From Methylobacterium sp. WSM2598 (GTDB lineage Bacteria > Pseudomonadota > Alphaproteobacteria > Rhizobiales > Beijerinckiaceae): DNA of 64,000 nucleotides. A program made the translations under genes and the position numbers. Within the stretch, counting starts at the first letter, position 1. Each line of letters begins with the position of its first letter. The DNA lies in NCBI RefSeq assembly GCF_000379105.1, contig NZ_KB900609.1, positions 503,781-567,780 on the forward strand. The letters run 5' to 3'. Of this stretch, positions 19,002 to 28,168 are shown one piece after another. The notes under the pieces were generated by a model, which made no database searches, had not been told where the DNA came from, and worked only from the letters and a program-made list of their open reading frames with translations.

Positions 19002-19835
19002 TCAGCGCTCCAGGCCGCGGTGCCAGCGCAGCAGGTGGTCGTTGAGCCGCGACATCGCGGCGTCGATCAGCAGGCCCAGCAGGCCGATCGTCAGCATCCC
19101 GCCGATGATCTTGTCCGACCACATGTATTCGCGCGCCTCCAGGATCCGGTAGCCGAGCCCGTCCGAGACCGCGATCATCTCGGCGACGATCACCACGATG
19201 AAGGCTGTGCCGATGCCGATCCGCATGCCGGCGAGCACGAAGGGGCTCGCGGCCGGCAGGATCACCCGGCGAAACAGGGTCCAGGGCCCGGCGCCGAGGT
19301 TGCGGGCCGCCCGGATGTAGATCGAGTCGACCTGCCGCACGCCCGCGATCGTGTTGACGAGGACCGGGAAGAAGGTGCCGAGCGCGATCAGGAACAGGGC
19401 CGGCGGGTTGCCGAGGCCGAACCACACGATGGCGAGCGGGATGTAGGCGATCGGCGGGATCGGCCGCAGGATCTGGAGGAGCGGGTTCACGAGGCCGTAG
19501 AGCCGGTCGCTCGTGCCCATCAGCAGCCCGACCGGCAGGGCGAGCCCGACCCCGATGGCGAAGCCGGCGACGACCCGGCCGAGGCTCGCCACCGCGTCGT
19601 GGGGCAGTTCGCCCGAGAGCAGCCACTCGCCGTAGCTCTGGCTCTGCGGGTCGTAGGGCAGCGCGGGAACCAGGCTCTGGACCCAGCGCGCCGCGACCGC
19701 GCTCGGGGGCGGCAGCACCACGGCGGAGAACAGGCCGGCGCGGCTGGCGAGTTCCCAGAGGATCAGCAGGCCGACGGGCAGGAGCGCGCCGCGCAGGGCC
19801 GAGAGACGGGTCGCGAAGGAGGTGCGGGGGGTCAT
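19002..19835 (-). CDS. ABC transporter permease, NitT/TauT type
   Basis: A 277-residue inner-membrane permease with about six transmembrane helices. The cytoplasmic EAA loop that docks the ATPase is seen as AARNLGAGPWTLFRRVILPAA around residue 180. Resemblance is to SsuC/TauC permeases. The first periplasmic segment (LVPALPYDPQSQSYGEWLLSG) is rather long. It sits directly before the ATPase gene and about 290 bp after the binding-protein gene, and that gap contains two repeat elements that may separate their expression. Confidence 0.9.
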   Translation of the reverse strand: MTPRTSFATRLSALRGALLPVGLLILWELASRAGLFSAVVLPPPSAVAARWVQSLVPALPYDPQSQSYGEWLLSGELPHDAVASLGRVVAGFAIGVGLALPVGLLMGTSDRLYGLVNPLLQILRPIPPIAYIPLAIVWFGLGNPPALFLIALGTFFPVLVNTIAGVRQVDSIYIRAARNLGAGPWTLFRRVILPAASPFVLAGMRIGIGTAFIVVIVAEMIAVSDGLGYRILEAREYMWSDKIIGGMLTIGLLGLLIDAAMSRLNDHLLRWHRGLER

Positions 19836-19910
19836 GCCGAGGCCGTTCCGTCGATGCCGTGACGCCGCGCAGAACTGCCCCAGGCACTTCCGCGCAGTCC
19901 CTTGCTTCTC

Positions 19911-19956
19911 GCATCATCTCCGCCGCCGAACCGGTGACCGCCTTGGCGGAGGCTGC
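19911..19956. repeat. Degenerate fourth copy of the uvrB-upstream hairpin repeat
   Basis: Begins GCATCATCTCCGCCGCCGAA, matching the left arm of the 14991-15142 units, and continues ACCGGTGACCGCCTTGGCGG. The right terminal arm has decayed, leaving mainly the CGCC/GGCG inner stem. It is about 4.8 kb from the tandem array, showing the repeat is dispersed and not only local. Confidence 0.6.
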
Positions 19957-20004
19957 CGAGGGCCCGGCATTCGCCGGGACGTCGGTTCGGAGCGTCAGTT
20001 GATC

Positions 20005-20112
20005 TGATACGCTGTCCGGAAGTGATCGTCCGGACAGCGTCTGACAAGCCCGCGCGGCGCGTGAGCGAAGCCGACCTCCGCATGGCGACTCAATCCGTCG
20101 GATTTCGGATGA
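20005..20112. repeat. Composite palindromic element, copy B
   Basis: A 108-bp copy in the opposite orientation to copy A: GCTGTCCGG...CCGGACAGC hairpin, then the linker AAGCCCGCGCGGCGCGTGAG, then the CCGACCTCCGC...CGGATTTCGGAT module. It begins TGATAC and ends GGATGA, ten bases from the stop codon (TAG) of the ABC binding-protein gene. It lies between two genes of one transporter operon. Confidence 0.8.
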
Positions 20113-20122
20113 GTTGGTGGTC

Positions 20123-21103
20123 CTAATTGGTCTTGGCGCCCAGCTCCGCCTTGGCCTTCTCCAGAAGGTCGAGCTTCACCCACTCCGCGTCGCTCTTCGG
20201 CGGGCTCACCATCTTGCCGAGCCCGTACTTGTGCATCAGGTCGGCCGTGACCTGCATGTGGCCGGCCGGGATGTCGTACGTGAAGGCCGCGTTCGTCATG
20301 GCGTCCTTGTAGTCCTGGGACGAGAGCTGTCCCTTGAAGACCTGCTCGCGCACGTACTTCTCGGCGAGGTCCGGCTTCTCGATGAAGGTCTTGGTCGCCT
20401 CGACGAAGACCTTGAGCACCCGGGCCGCCACGTCCGGCTTCTCGGCATACATCTTCTCGGTCATGACGAGCGGCCGGTAGGGAATGCCGACCGGGGTGTC
20501 GTAGGGCTTGACGATCTCGGTGCCCCAGCCGGCCGAGATCGCCTGCGTCGATTGCGGCTCGCTCTGGCAGATCACGTCGACGTATTTCTGGGCGAGAGCC
20601 TGATTCAGGTCGGCGTAGTTGTTGAAGTAGATCAGCTGCACGTCCTTGCCGGGCCGGTCGGACCAGGTCAGGCCGTTCTTCTCCAGTTCGGCGAGCAGCA
20701 TCAGGTCCTGCGTGCCGCCCCGAACGGTGGCGACCTTCTTGCCCTTGATGTCCGCGAGGGTCTTGGCGCCGAGGTCCGGCCGGCCGAGGATGCGCACCCC
20801 GCCATTGGCGAAGCCCGCCACGACCAGCAGCTTCACGCCGTTGCCGCGCGCCGCCACCGCCCCGTCGGCGCCGGAGGCCGAGATGTCGATCTGGTCGACC
20901 GCCATCGCCGGGTAGATGTCGGCGCCCTTGGCGAAGACCTTCTCGTCGATGCGGATTCCGTATTTGGGCGCGATCTCCTTCATGTAGGAGATGGCGCCGT
21001 AATGGGCGAATTTCAGGTTGCCGAGGCGGACCACGTCCTCGGCGGAGGCGGGTCCGGCCCAGGCCGCGATGAACGCGGCGAGGGCCGCGAGGCGTGTCAG
21101 CAT
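20123..21103 (-). CDS. ABC transporter substrate-binding protein, NitT/TauT type
   Basis: A 326-residue periplasmic binding protein with a 21-residue signal peptide ending ASA/ED. The mature protein has the two-lobed NMT1/SsuA-like fold: VVRLGNLKFAHYGAISYMKEIAPKYGI at the start, VDQIDISASGADGA, KGKKVATVRGGTQDLMLLAELEKNG and the YVDVICQSEPQS segment. There is no lipobox cysteine, so it is soluble. It delivers substrate to the permease encoded downstream. The family covers sulfonates, nitrate, pyrimidine precursors and aromatic acids, and the ligand cannot be chosen here. Its promoter region is shared with the divergent dehydrogenase gene at 21250. Confidence 0.9.
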   Translation of the reverse strand: MLTRLAALAAFIAAWAGPASAEDVVRLGNLKFAHYGAISYMKEIAPKYGIRIDEKVFAKGADIYPAMAVDQIDISASGADGAVAARGNGVKLLVVAGFANGGVRILGRPDLGAKTLADIKGKKVATVRGGTQDLMLLAELEKNGLTWSDRPGKDVQLIYFNNYADLNQALAQKYVDVICQSEPQSTQAISAGWGTEIVKPYDTPVGIPYRPLVMTEKMYAEKPDVAARVLKVFVEATKTFIEKPDLAEKYVREQVFKGQLSSQDYKDAMTNAAFTYDIPAGHMQVTADLMHKYGLGKMVSPPKSDAEWVKLDLLEKAKAELGAKTN

Positions 21104-21249
21104 GCGTCTCTCCCGGTCGGGTCTGGCCGGGCTCTCGGGGTCCCGGCTCGTTGGCCGCGGATACTGGACAAAGGTCGAGCCGGCTGGAAGACGGATACTG
21201 CGCGGGGGCCTAAGACTTTAGACTCGCGGATGGCGGGAGGAGGCGGAGC

Positions 21250-22206
21250 GTGTCGGAGAGCCCGGAGAGCGTGCGGCGCGTCGCCGTGATCGGCTGCGGT
21301 ACCGTGGGGGCGAGCTGGGCGGCCCTGTTCCTCGCCCACGGCCTCGACGTGGCGGCGACGGACCCGGCGCCGGGCGCCGAGGCGCGGCTCCTCGCCTTCG
21401 TGGCGGGCGCGCGGGCGCAGCTCGCCGGGTTCGGCCTGCGCGGCGCGGGCCGCCTGGACTTCCGCGCCTCGGCGGCGGAGGCCCTCGACGGCGCGGATTT
21501 CGTGCAGGAGAACGCGCCCGAGAGCGAGGCGCTGAAGCGCCCGCTCCTCGCCGAGATCGACCGCCTGCTGCCGCCGCGCGTGCTGGTGGCGAGCAGCACC
21601 TCGGCGCTCCTGCGCAGCGCCATCGTGGCCGATTGCGCCCGGCCCGAGCGCGTCCTCGTCGCGCATCCGTTCAACCCGCCCCACCTCGTGCCGCTGGTCG
21701 AGATCGTGGCCGGGAGCGAGGCGGCGGCCGCCCGCGCCGCCGGCTTCTACCGCGGCCTCGGGCGCCGGCCCGTGATCCTGCGCCGCGAGATGCCGGGCCA
21801 CATCGCCAACCGCCTCACCGCGGCGCTCTACCGGGAGGCGGTCAACCTCGTCGCCGAGGGGGTGGCGAGCGTGGCGGATATCGACGCCGCGCTCTGCCAC
21901 GGGCCGGGCCTGCGCTGGGCCGCGATGGGGCCGCACATGACCTACCACCTGGGCGGCGGTCCGGGCGGCATCGCCCATTACCTCGCCCATCTCGGCCCGA
22001 GCCAGGAGCGGCGCTGGGCCTCGCTCGGCCGGCCCGCGCTGACGCCGGAGGTGCGGGCCGCGATCGTGGCGGGCGTCGCCGAGGAGGCGGCCGGCCTCTC
22101 GGTGGCGGAGCTGGAGGCCCGGCGGGACCGGGCGCTGATCGAGATCCTGAAGGCGCGGGTGACGGTGGTCCCGGAGCCCGCCGACGCTCCGGAGGACCAC
22201 GCGTGA
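21250..22206 (+). CDS. 3-hydroxyacyl-CoA dehydrogenase family protein, carnitine 3-dehydrogenase-like
   Basis: A 318-residue NAD-dependent dehydrogenase. The Rossmann motif VIGCGTVGASWAALF is at residues 13-27 and HPFNPPHLVPLVEIV, typical of 3-hydroxyacyl-CoA dehydrogenases, is near residue 140. The MGPHMTYHLGGGPGGIAHYLAHLGPSQERRWASLG region is characteristic of L-carnitine dehydrogenases, which oxidise carnitine to 3-dehydrocarnitine. The start is GTG 21250; the stop overlaps the next start (GTGA). Coupling to a beta-keto acid cleavage enzyme, which in known pathways splits dehydrocarnitine, strengthens the call. The thioesterase usually found in such operons is absent, so a related 3-hydroxy acid substrate remains possible. 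Confidence 0.8.
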   Translation: MSESPESVRRVAVIGCGTVGASWAALFLAHGLDVAATDPAPGAEARLLAFVAGARAQLAGFGLRGAGRLDFRASAAEALDGADFVQENAPESEALKRPLLAEIDRLLPPRVLVASSTSALLRSAIVADCARPERVLVAHPFNPPHLVPLVEIVAGSEAAAARAAGFYRGLGRRPVILRREMPGHIANRLTAALYREAVNLVAEGVASVADIDAALCHGPGLRWAAMGPHMTYHLGGGPGGIAHYLAHLGPSQERRWASLGRPALTPEVRAAIVAGVAEEAAGLSVAELEARRDRALIEILKARVTVVPEPADAPEDHA

Positions 22207-23036
22207 CCAAGCCCCTGATCATCGCGGTCGCCCCCAACGGCGCCCGCCTCGCCAAGAGCGATCACCCGGCCCTGCCCCTGGCGCCGCGGGAGGTCGGGCT
22301 CGAAGCCGCCCGCTGCCGGGAGGCCGGGGCGGCGATGATCCACCTGCACGTGCGCGACGCGGAGGATCGCCACACGCTCGACCTCGACCGCTACCGCGAG
22401 GCCATCGCGGCGGTGCGCCGGGAGGCCGGCCCCGAGATGATCGTCCAGGTGACGACGGAGGCGGTCGGCCTCTACGCGCCGGCCGAGCAGATGGCGGCGA
22501 TCGCCGCCCTGCGGCCCGAGGCCTTCTCGGTGGCGGTGCGCGAACTCTTCGCGGAGCCGGACGACGAGGCCGCCGCCGCGTCCTTCCTGGCCGGGCAGGC
22601 CCGGGCGGGCACGCTGGTGCAGCACATCCTGTACGATGCGGGCGACGTCACGCGCTTCCAGGGCCTGGTCGCCCGCGGCCTGATCCCGCTCCAGCGCGCG
22701 AGCGTGCTCTTCGTGCTCGGCCGCTACAGCACCGGCCAGCGCTCGCAACCCTCCGACCTGCTGCCCTTCCTGGCGGCCTGGAATTCCGGCCACCACCTCG
22801 ACCTGCCCTGGGCGCTGTGCGCCTTCGGGCGGCGGGAGGCGGCCTGCCTGATCGCGGCGGCCTGCCTCGGCGGCGACGTCCGGGTCGGGTTCGAGAACAA
22901 TCTCTGGCGGCCGGACGGCAGCCTCGCCCCGGACAACGCCGCCCAGGTCGCGGCCCTGGCGGCGCTCGCCCGCGGCCTCGGGATCGAGGTGGCGGGCCCG
23001 GCGGTCGCCCGGACCCTGCTGGCGGCGCGGCGCTGA
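22203..23036 (+). CDS. Beta-keto acid cleavage enzyme (BKACE, DUF849)
   Basis: A 277-residue Zn-dependent enzyme of the family that condenses a beta-keto acid with acetyl-CoA to give a new CoA ester and acetoacetate. The TIM-barrel metal site includes HLHVRDAED near residues 48-56 and QVTTEAVG. ENNLW near residue 235 is the usual active-site loop. In carnitine catabolism the reaction is dehydrocarnitine plus acetyl-CoA to betainyl-CoA plus acetoacetate. The GTG start overlaps the preceding dehydrogenase stop by four bases, so the two act in series. Confidence 0.85.
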   Translation: MTKPLIIAVAPNGARLAKSDHPALPLAPREVGLEAARCREAGAAMIHLHVRDAEDRHTLDLDRYREAIAAVRREAGPEMIVQVTTEAVGLYAPAEQMAAIAALRPEAFSVAVRELFAEPDDEAAAASFLAGQARAGTLVQHILYDAGDVTRFQGLVARGLIPLQRASVLFVLGRYSTGQRSQPSDLLPFLAAWNSGHHLDLPWALCAFGRREAACLIAAACLGGDVRVGFENNLWRPDGSLAPDNAAQVAALAALARGLGIEVAGPAVARTLLAARR

Positions 23037-23120
23037 ACCGGGGAGCGCCGCCCCACCCTCGACAGAATGTCGCGGGAGGCTTGCGGCACTGCACCACGCC
23101 CCCCACTGTGAAGCTCCGTG

Positions 23121-23492
23121 ATGACGCGCCTCGCTCCCCTCCTGCGGTGCTGCGCGGCGGCCCTCCTGGGCCTCGCCGCCCTGCTGCTCGCCGCATCGAC
23201 GGCCTCGGCGGCCCCGGTCGGGGGCGGCCCGGTGATGCGCGCCGTCACTCCGGAGATGATCGACGCGAGCCTTCACGCCGATCTCTCCGCCCACGCGCTG
23301 CGCTGCATCGCGAGCGTCTCGGCCCCGGCCGAGCCGATCCGCCCCAGCGACGACGGCGCCCAGGGCGCGAGCCCGGTCGCGACCGCGGCGCCGGGCGCGA
23401 CCGCCTCCACGGTGATCCTGCCGCCCCGCGACCTCGGATCCCGGCCGCCCGCCCGCGCGGCGCGGCTCGACAGGCCCCCGAAGACCGCCTGA
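23121..23492 (+). CDS. Small secreted hypothetical protein
   Basis: A 123-residue protein with a clear signal peptide (hydrophobic core LLGLAALLLAASTASA, cleavage near residue 31) followed by a short Ala/Pro-rich mature chain with a single cysteine in HALRCIAS. No domain is recognised. ATG 23121 is used; GTG 23118 is directly in frame before it. The weak ribosome-binding site and low complexity leave some doubt that it is a gene. Confidence 0.5.
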   Translation: MTRLAPLLRCCAAALLGLAALLLAASTASAAPVGGGPVMRAVTPEMIDASLHADLSAHALRCIASVSAPAEPIRPSDDGAQGASPVATAAPGATASTVILPPRDLGSRPPARAARLDRPPKTA

Positions 23493-23521
23493 CCGGCCGC
23501 GACCGCGCGGCCCCGGGCGCC

Positions 23522-23641
23522 TGATCCGGGATCCGCTTGATCGAAGCGGCTCCCGGATCACGAGCCTGCGCGGCGCCTGAGCGCGGCGCCTGAGCGAAGC
23601 CGACATCCGCATTGCGACGCAATCAACCGGATGTCGGATGA
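23522..23641. repeat. Composite palindromic element, copy C
   Basis: A 120-bp copy with the alternative distal hairpin: TGATCCGGGATCCGCTT...AAGCGGCTCCCGGATCA. It continues with the linker partly duplicated (GCGGCGCCTGAGC occurs twice, 13 bases apart), then CCGACATCCGCATTGC...GGATGTCGGATGA. It occupies most of the 320-bp gap between the small secreted protein and the RND adaptor. The remaining 23642-23812 shows no gene or obvious signal. Confidence 0.85.
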
Positions 23642-23812
23642 CGCGCCGCGGCGCTCCCCCTTCCCGATCCCCACCCGACGATCGCCGCCGGCCGCCTCCC
23701 CGCGCCGGCCAGGCCTCGGCCCGCGCCCGCGGGCCGGGCCGCTCGCCTCATCGCCATCGCCGCGTCGCCGGGGCCGGAGAGCCTCGCCGCGCGCAGGAGT
23801 TCGCTGCCCGTG

Positions 23813-24967
23813 ATGCACCGCCTCGCCCTCGTCACCGCCGCCGCCCTCCTCCTCGGCGCCTGCAAGCCCGCGCAGCAGAATGCTGCCGCGCCGGCGGAGG
23901 CCCCGCCGTCGGAGGTCGGCATCGTGACCGTCCGCAATCAGCCGATCCCGTTCGAGCGCGACCTGCCCGGCCGCGTCGCGCCGACCCGCATCGCCGAGGT
24001 CCGCGCCCGCGTCTCCGGCCTCGTGATCACCCGCGCCTTCCAGCAGGGCAGCCAGGTCAAGGAGGGCGACCTCCTCTACAAGATCGACCCCGCGCCCTAC
24101 CGGGTCGAGCTCGACAGCGCCGAGGCGACGCTCGCCCGCGCCGAGGCCGCCCTGGTGCTCGCCCGCCAGCAGGCCGAGCGGCTGGAGACCCTGCTGTCGC
24201 GCCAGACCGCGAGCCAGGCGCAGTACGACGCCGCCTACGCGGCCCAGAAGCAGGCCGAGGCGGAGGTCGCCGGCGCCAGGGCGGCGCGCGACCGCGCCAA
24301 GCTCAACCTGAACTGGACCGACGTGCGCGCCCCGATCTCCGGCCGCATCGGCCGCGCCCTCGTCACCGAGGGCGCCCTGATCGAGCAGGGCAGCGCCACC
24401 AACCTCGCGACGATCCAGCAGCTCGACCCGATCTACGTCGACATCACGCAGTCGGTGAGCGAGCTCAACAAGCTGCGCCGCGACCTCGCGAGCGGGGAAC
24501 TGGCGAGCGTCGCCCCCGACGTCGCCACCGTGCGCCTGATCATGGACGACGGCTCGCTCTACCCGGAGCCCGGCCGGCTGCTGTTCTCGGACGTGACCGC
24601 CGACCCGAGCACCGGCCAGGTCACGCTGCGCGTCGAGATCCCCAACCCCCGCAACGAGCTCTTCCCGGGCATGTACGTCCGCGCGCGCATCCGCCAGGGC
24701 ATCGACGCGGACGCGATCGCGGTGCCCCAGCAGGCGGTCCACCGCTCCAACGACGGCCGGGCGGAGGTCTGGCTCGTGGGCGAGAACGACAAGGTCATGC
24801 TCCACCCGGTCGAGGTCGGGCCCGTGGTCGAGGGCCAGTGGGTGATCCGCGAGGGCCTGAAGGCCGGCGACCGCGTCGTCACCGAGGGCTTCCAGAAGAT
24901 CGTGGCCGGAACCGTGGTGAAGCCGGTGCCGTGGCAGACCGCCGCGGCCGGCGCCGGGCGCCGCTGA
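23813..24967 (+). CDS. RND efflux periplasmic adaptor (membrane fusion protein, lipoprotein)
   Basis: A 384-residue adaptor bridging an inner-membrane RND pump and an outer-membrane channel. It has a lipoprotein signal with LLLGAC (Cys17), first lipoyl half GRVAPTRIAEVRARVSGLVITRAFQQGSQVKEGDLLYKID, an alpha-helical hairpin around residues 95-165, the second lipoyl half (NWTDVRAPISGRIGRALVTEGALI), and the beta-barrel and membrane-proximal domains of the AcrA/MexA group. ATG 23813 follows a GTG at 23810 in frame. The pump gene begins 12 bases downstream. No outer-membrane channel gene or local regulator is present, so a shared TolC-like partner is expected. Confidence 0.94.
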   Translation: MHRLALVTAAALLLGACKPAQQNAAAPAEAPPSEVGIVTVRNQPIPFERDLPGRVAPTRIAEVRARVSGLVITRAFQQGSQVKEGDLLYKIDPAPYRVELDSAEATLARAEAALVLARQQAERLETLLSRQTASQAQYDAAYAAQKQAEAEVAGARAARDRAKLNLNWTDVRAPISGRIGRALVTEGALIEQGSATNLATIQQLDPIYVDITQSVSELNKLRRDLASGELASVAPDVATVRLIMDDGSLYPEPGRLLFSDVTADPSTGQVTLRVEIPNPRNELFPGMYVRARIRQGIDADAIAVPQQAVHRSNDGRAEVWLVGENDKVMLHPVEVGPVVEGQWVIREGLKAGDRVVTEGFQKIVAGTVVKPVPWQTAAAGAGRR

Positions 24968-24978
24968 GGGGGCGCGGC

Positions 24979-27900
24979 ATGGCGAGCTTCTTCATCGACC
25001 GCCCGGTCTTCGCCTGGGTCGTCGCCCTGTTCATCTGCCTGGGCGGCGCCCTCACGATCCCGCTCCTGCCGGTGGCGCAGTACCCGATCATCGCGCCGCC
25101 CTCGATCGCCCTCTCGACCGCCTATCCGGGCGCCTCGGTGGAGGACCTCTACACCGGCACGACCCGCCTGATCGAGGACGAGCTCAACGGCGCGGCCAAC
25201 ATCCAGAGCTTCGAATCGGCCTCCGATTCCTTCGGCGTGGTCGAGATCACGGCCAATTTCGAGCCGGGCACCGACCCGGGCTACGCCGCCGTCGAGGTCC
25301 AGAACCGCCTCAAGCGCGTCGAGGCGCGCCTGCCGGCCGAGGTGCGCCAGCAGGGCATCCTGGTCGAGGAGGCCTCCGCGGCGACCCTCAACATCATCAC
25401 GCTCGTCTCGACGGACGGCTCGATGGACGAGGTGGCGCTCGGCGACTTCCTCATCCGCAACGTCATCAACGAGATCCGGCGCATCCCGGGCGTCGGCCGC
25501 GCCACCCTCTACTCGACCGAGCGCTCGCTGCGCATCTGGGTCGATCCCGACAAGCTGCGCGGGCTCTCGCTCAGCGCCTCGGACGTGACGCGGGCGATCC
25601 AGAACCAGAACGCCCAGATCGCCTCGGGCGCGGTCGGGGCCCAGCCGAGCCCGGCCGGCCACGCGGTCAACACCCCGATCATCGTCAAGGGCCAGATGCG
25701 GGCGCCCGAGGAGTTCGGCGCGATCGTGCTGCGGGCCAATCCGGACGGCTCGACCGTGCGGCTGCGCGACGTCGCCCGGATCGAACTCGGCGGCGAGGAT
25801 TACAAGTTCACCACCCGCCTCAACGGCGGCGAGGCGGCCGGCATCTCGGTGACCCTCGCCCCGGACGGCAACGCCCTCGAGACCGCCAAGGCCATCCGCG
25901 CCAAGATGGAGGAACTCTCGCAGTTCTTCCCCTCGAACGTGAAATGGGACATCCCCTACGACATCACCCCGGCGGTCAAGGCCTCGATCAAGAAAGTGAT
26001 GATGACGCTGGTCGAGGCGGTGGTTCTGGTGTTCGTGGTGATGTTCCTGTTCCTGCAGAACATCCGCTACACGCTGATCCCGACGATCGTGGTGCCGATC
26101 GCCCTGCTCGGCACCTGCACGGTGATGCTGCTGGCCGGCTTCTCGGTCAACGTGCTCACCATGTTCGGCATGGTGCTGGCCATCGGCATCCTGGTCGACG
26201 ACGCGATCGTGGTGGTGGAGAACGTCGAGCGGATCATGAACGAGGAGGGCCTCTCCCCGAAGGAGGCCACCCGCAAGGCGATGAGCCAGATCACCGGCGC
26301 CATCGTGGGCATCACGCTGGTGCTGGTGGCGGTGTTCATCCCGATGGCGTTCTTCCCCGGCTCGGTCGGCATCATCTACCGCCAGTTCTCGATCGCCATG
26401 GTGACCTCGATCGCCTTCTCGGCGGTGCTGGCCCTGTCGCTGACGCCCGCCCTCTGCGCGACGATGCTCAAGCCGATCGAGAAGGGGCACGGCCACGCCA
26501 AGGGCGGCGTCTTCGGCTGGTTCAACCGCGTGGTCGAGCGCGAGACCGAGCGCTACGGGCGCGGCGTGCGCTGGACCATCGCCAAGGCCGGCCGGATGAT
26601 GGCGATCTACCTGATCCTGGTCGCCGGCGTGGCCTTCGCCTTCGTGCGCCTGCCCGAGGGCTTCCTGCCGGTCGAGGATCAGGGCTTCTTCACGGTGGAC
26701 ATCCAGACGCCGCCGGGCGCCTCCTTCAACCGCACGCTCGCGGCGGTGAAGGCGGTCGAGGAGCACCTGATGGCCCAGCCCGGGGTGGCGACGGTGACGG
26801 TCGTCAACGGCTTCTCCTTCTCGGGGCAGGGCCAGATGACCTCGCAGGCCTTCGTCACCCTCAAGGATTGGTCGCAGCGCGGGCCGGACCAGTCCGCCGC
26901 CGCCCTGGTGGCGGGGACCAACAAGGCCCTGGCGAGCTACAAGGACGCGGTGATCCAGGCGCTGGAGCCGCCGCCGATCGACAATCTCGGCAACGCCTCG
27001 GGCTTCAGCTTCCGCCTGCAGGACCGCGCCCAGAAGGGCTACTCCGCCCTGATGGCGGCGCAGGAGCAGCTGCTCTCGCTCGCCCGCAAGAGCCCGGTCC
27101 TGAAGAACGTCTACGTGGAGGGGCTGCCGCCCGCGCCGCAGGCCGAACTCGTCATCGACCGCGAGAAGGCGGCCGCGCTCGGCGTCTCCTTCGACGAGAT
27201 CAACCAGACCATCCAGGTCAACCTCGGCTCGGTCTACACCAACGACTTCCCGAACCGGGGCAAGATGCAGCGGGTGATCGTGCAGGCGGAGGCCGCCCAG
27301 CGGCTGAACCCGAGCGACCTGCTGAATTACGGCGTGAAGAACCAGCAGGGCACGATGGTGCCGATGGCCTCCTTCGCGGACCTGACGTGGAGCGTGGGCC
27401 CGGCCCAGATCATCGGCTTCAACGGCTACCAGTCGGTGCGCATCACCGGCGAGCCGGCCGCGGGCTACACGTCGGGCGAGGCGATCGCCGAGATGGAGCG
27501 GCTGATGACCCAGCTGCCCAAGGGCTTCGGCTACACCTGGACCGGCCAGTCGCTGCAGGAGAAGCAGGCGGGCTCGCAGGCGACCCTGCTGCTGGCCCTC
27601 TCGGTGCTGATCGTGTTCCTGTGCCTCGCGGCCCTCTACGAGAGCTGGTCGATCCCGCTCTCGGTGATGCTGGTCATCCCCCTCGGCGTCGTCGGCTCGG
27701 TGGTGGGCGTGATGCTGCGCGACATGCCCAACGACGTCTACTTCAAGATCGGGCTGATCACGATCATCGGCCTCTCGGCCAAGAACGCGATCCTGATCAT
27801 CGAGTTCGCCCGCGAATTGTGGCGCCCCGGCACGCGGCTGGTCGAGGCGACGGTCGAGGCCGCGCGGCTGCGCTTCCGGCCGATCGTGATGACCTCGCTC

Positions 27901-28140
27901 GCCTTCATCTTCGGCGTCGTGCCCCTCGCCATCGCGGTGGGCGCGGCCTCGAAGAGCCAGCAGGCGATCGGCACGGGCGTGATGGGGGGCATGATCTCGG
28001 CCACGGTGCTGGCCGTCATCCTGGTGCCGGTCTTCTTCGTGGTGGTGATGCGCCTGTTCCAGCGCCGCCGGGTGCGGGAGGAGGAGGGCCGTCCCGGCCG
28101 GACCCGGCCCGCCCCGGCGCGGGAGGCGGCGAGCCACTGA
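24979..28140 (+). CDS. RND multidrug efflux pump, HAE1 family
   Basis: A 1053-residue proton-driven inner-membrane pump of the AcrB/MexB type. The N-terminus is MASFFIDRPVFAWVVALFI. The proton-relay aspartate pair is in the TM4 segment LAIGILVDDAIVVVENVERIM, and the relay lysine in SAKNAILIIEFARE. The FFPGSVGIIYRQFSIAMVTSI and PVEDQGFF blocks are typical of hydrophobe/amphiphile exporters. Full length, with twelve transmembrane helices in two repeats. It follows the adaptor by 12 bp in one operon. Substrates of such pumps are broad (dyes, detergents, antibiotics, plant phenolics), and none can be specified here. Confidence 0.96.
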   Translation: MASFFIDRPVFAWVVALFICLGGALTIPLLPVAQYPIIAPPSIALSTAYPGASVEDLYTGTTRLIEDELNGAANIQSFESASDSFGVVEITANFEPGTDPGYAAVEVQNRLKRVEARLPAEVRQQGILVEEASAATLNIITLVSTDGSMDEVALGDFLIRNVINEIRRIPGVGRATLYSTERSLRIWVDPDKLRGLSLSASDVTRAIQNQNAQIASGAVGAQPSPAGHAVNTPIIVKGQMRAPEEFGAIVLRANPDGSTVRLRDVARIELGGEDYKFTTRLNGGEAAGISVTLAPDGNALETAKAIRAKMEELSQFFPSNVKWDIPYDITPAVKASIKKVMMTLVEAVVLVFVVMFLFLQNIRYTLIPTIVVPIALLGTCTVMLLAGFSVNVLTMFGMVLAIGILVDDAIVVVENVERIMNEEGLSPKEATRKAMSQITGAIVGITLVLVAVFIPMAFFPGSVGIIYRQFSIAMVTSIAFSAVLALSLTPALCATMLKPIEKGHGHAKGGVFGWFNRVVERETERYGRGVRWTIAKAGRMMAIYLILVAGVAFAFVRLPEGFLPVEDQGFFTVDIQTPPGASFNRTLAAVKAVEEHLMAQPGVATVTVVNGFSFSGQGQMTSQAFVTLKDWSQRGPDQSAAALVAGTNKALASYKDAVIQALEPPPIDNLGNASGFSFRLQDRAQKGYSALMAAQEQLLSLARKSPVLKNVYVEGLPPAPQAELVIDREKAAALGVSFDEINQTIQVNLGSVYTNDFPNRGKMQRVIVQAEAAQRLNPSDLLNYGVKNQQGTMVPMASFADLTWSVGPAQIIGFNGYQSVRITGEPAAGYTSGEAIAEMERLMTQLPKGFGYTWTGQSLQEKQAGSQATLLLALSVLIVFLCLAALYESWSIPLSVMLVIPLGVVGSVVGVMLRDMPNDVYFKIGLITIIGLSAKNAILIIEFARELWRPGTRLVEATVEAARLRFRPIVMTSLAFIFGVVPLAIAVGAASKSQQAIGTGVMGGMISATVLAVILVPVFFVVVMRLFQRRRVREEEGRPGRTRPAPAREAASH

Positions 28141-28168
28141 CGAAAGGGGCGCGGGAGCGCAACGCAGC

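Noticed and set aside
23638..24978. Extension of the RND pump frame upstream through the adaptor gene
   Set aside because: The upstream part is an out-of-frame reading of the adaptor; the pump's conserved N-terminus MASFFIDRPVF starts at 24979.
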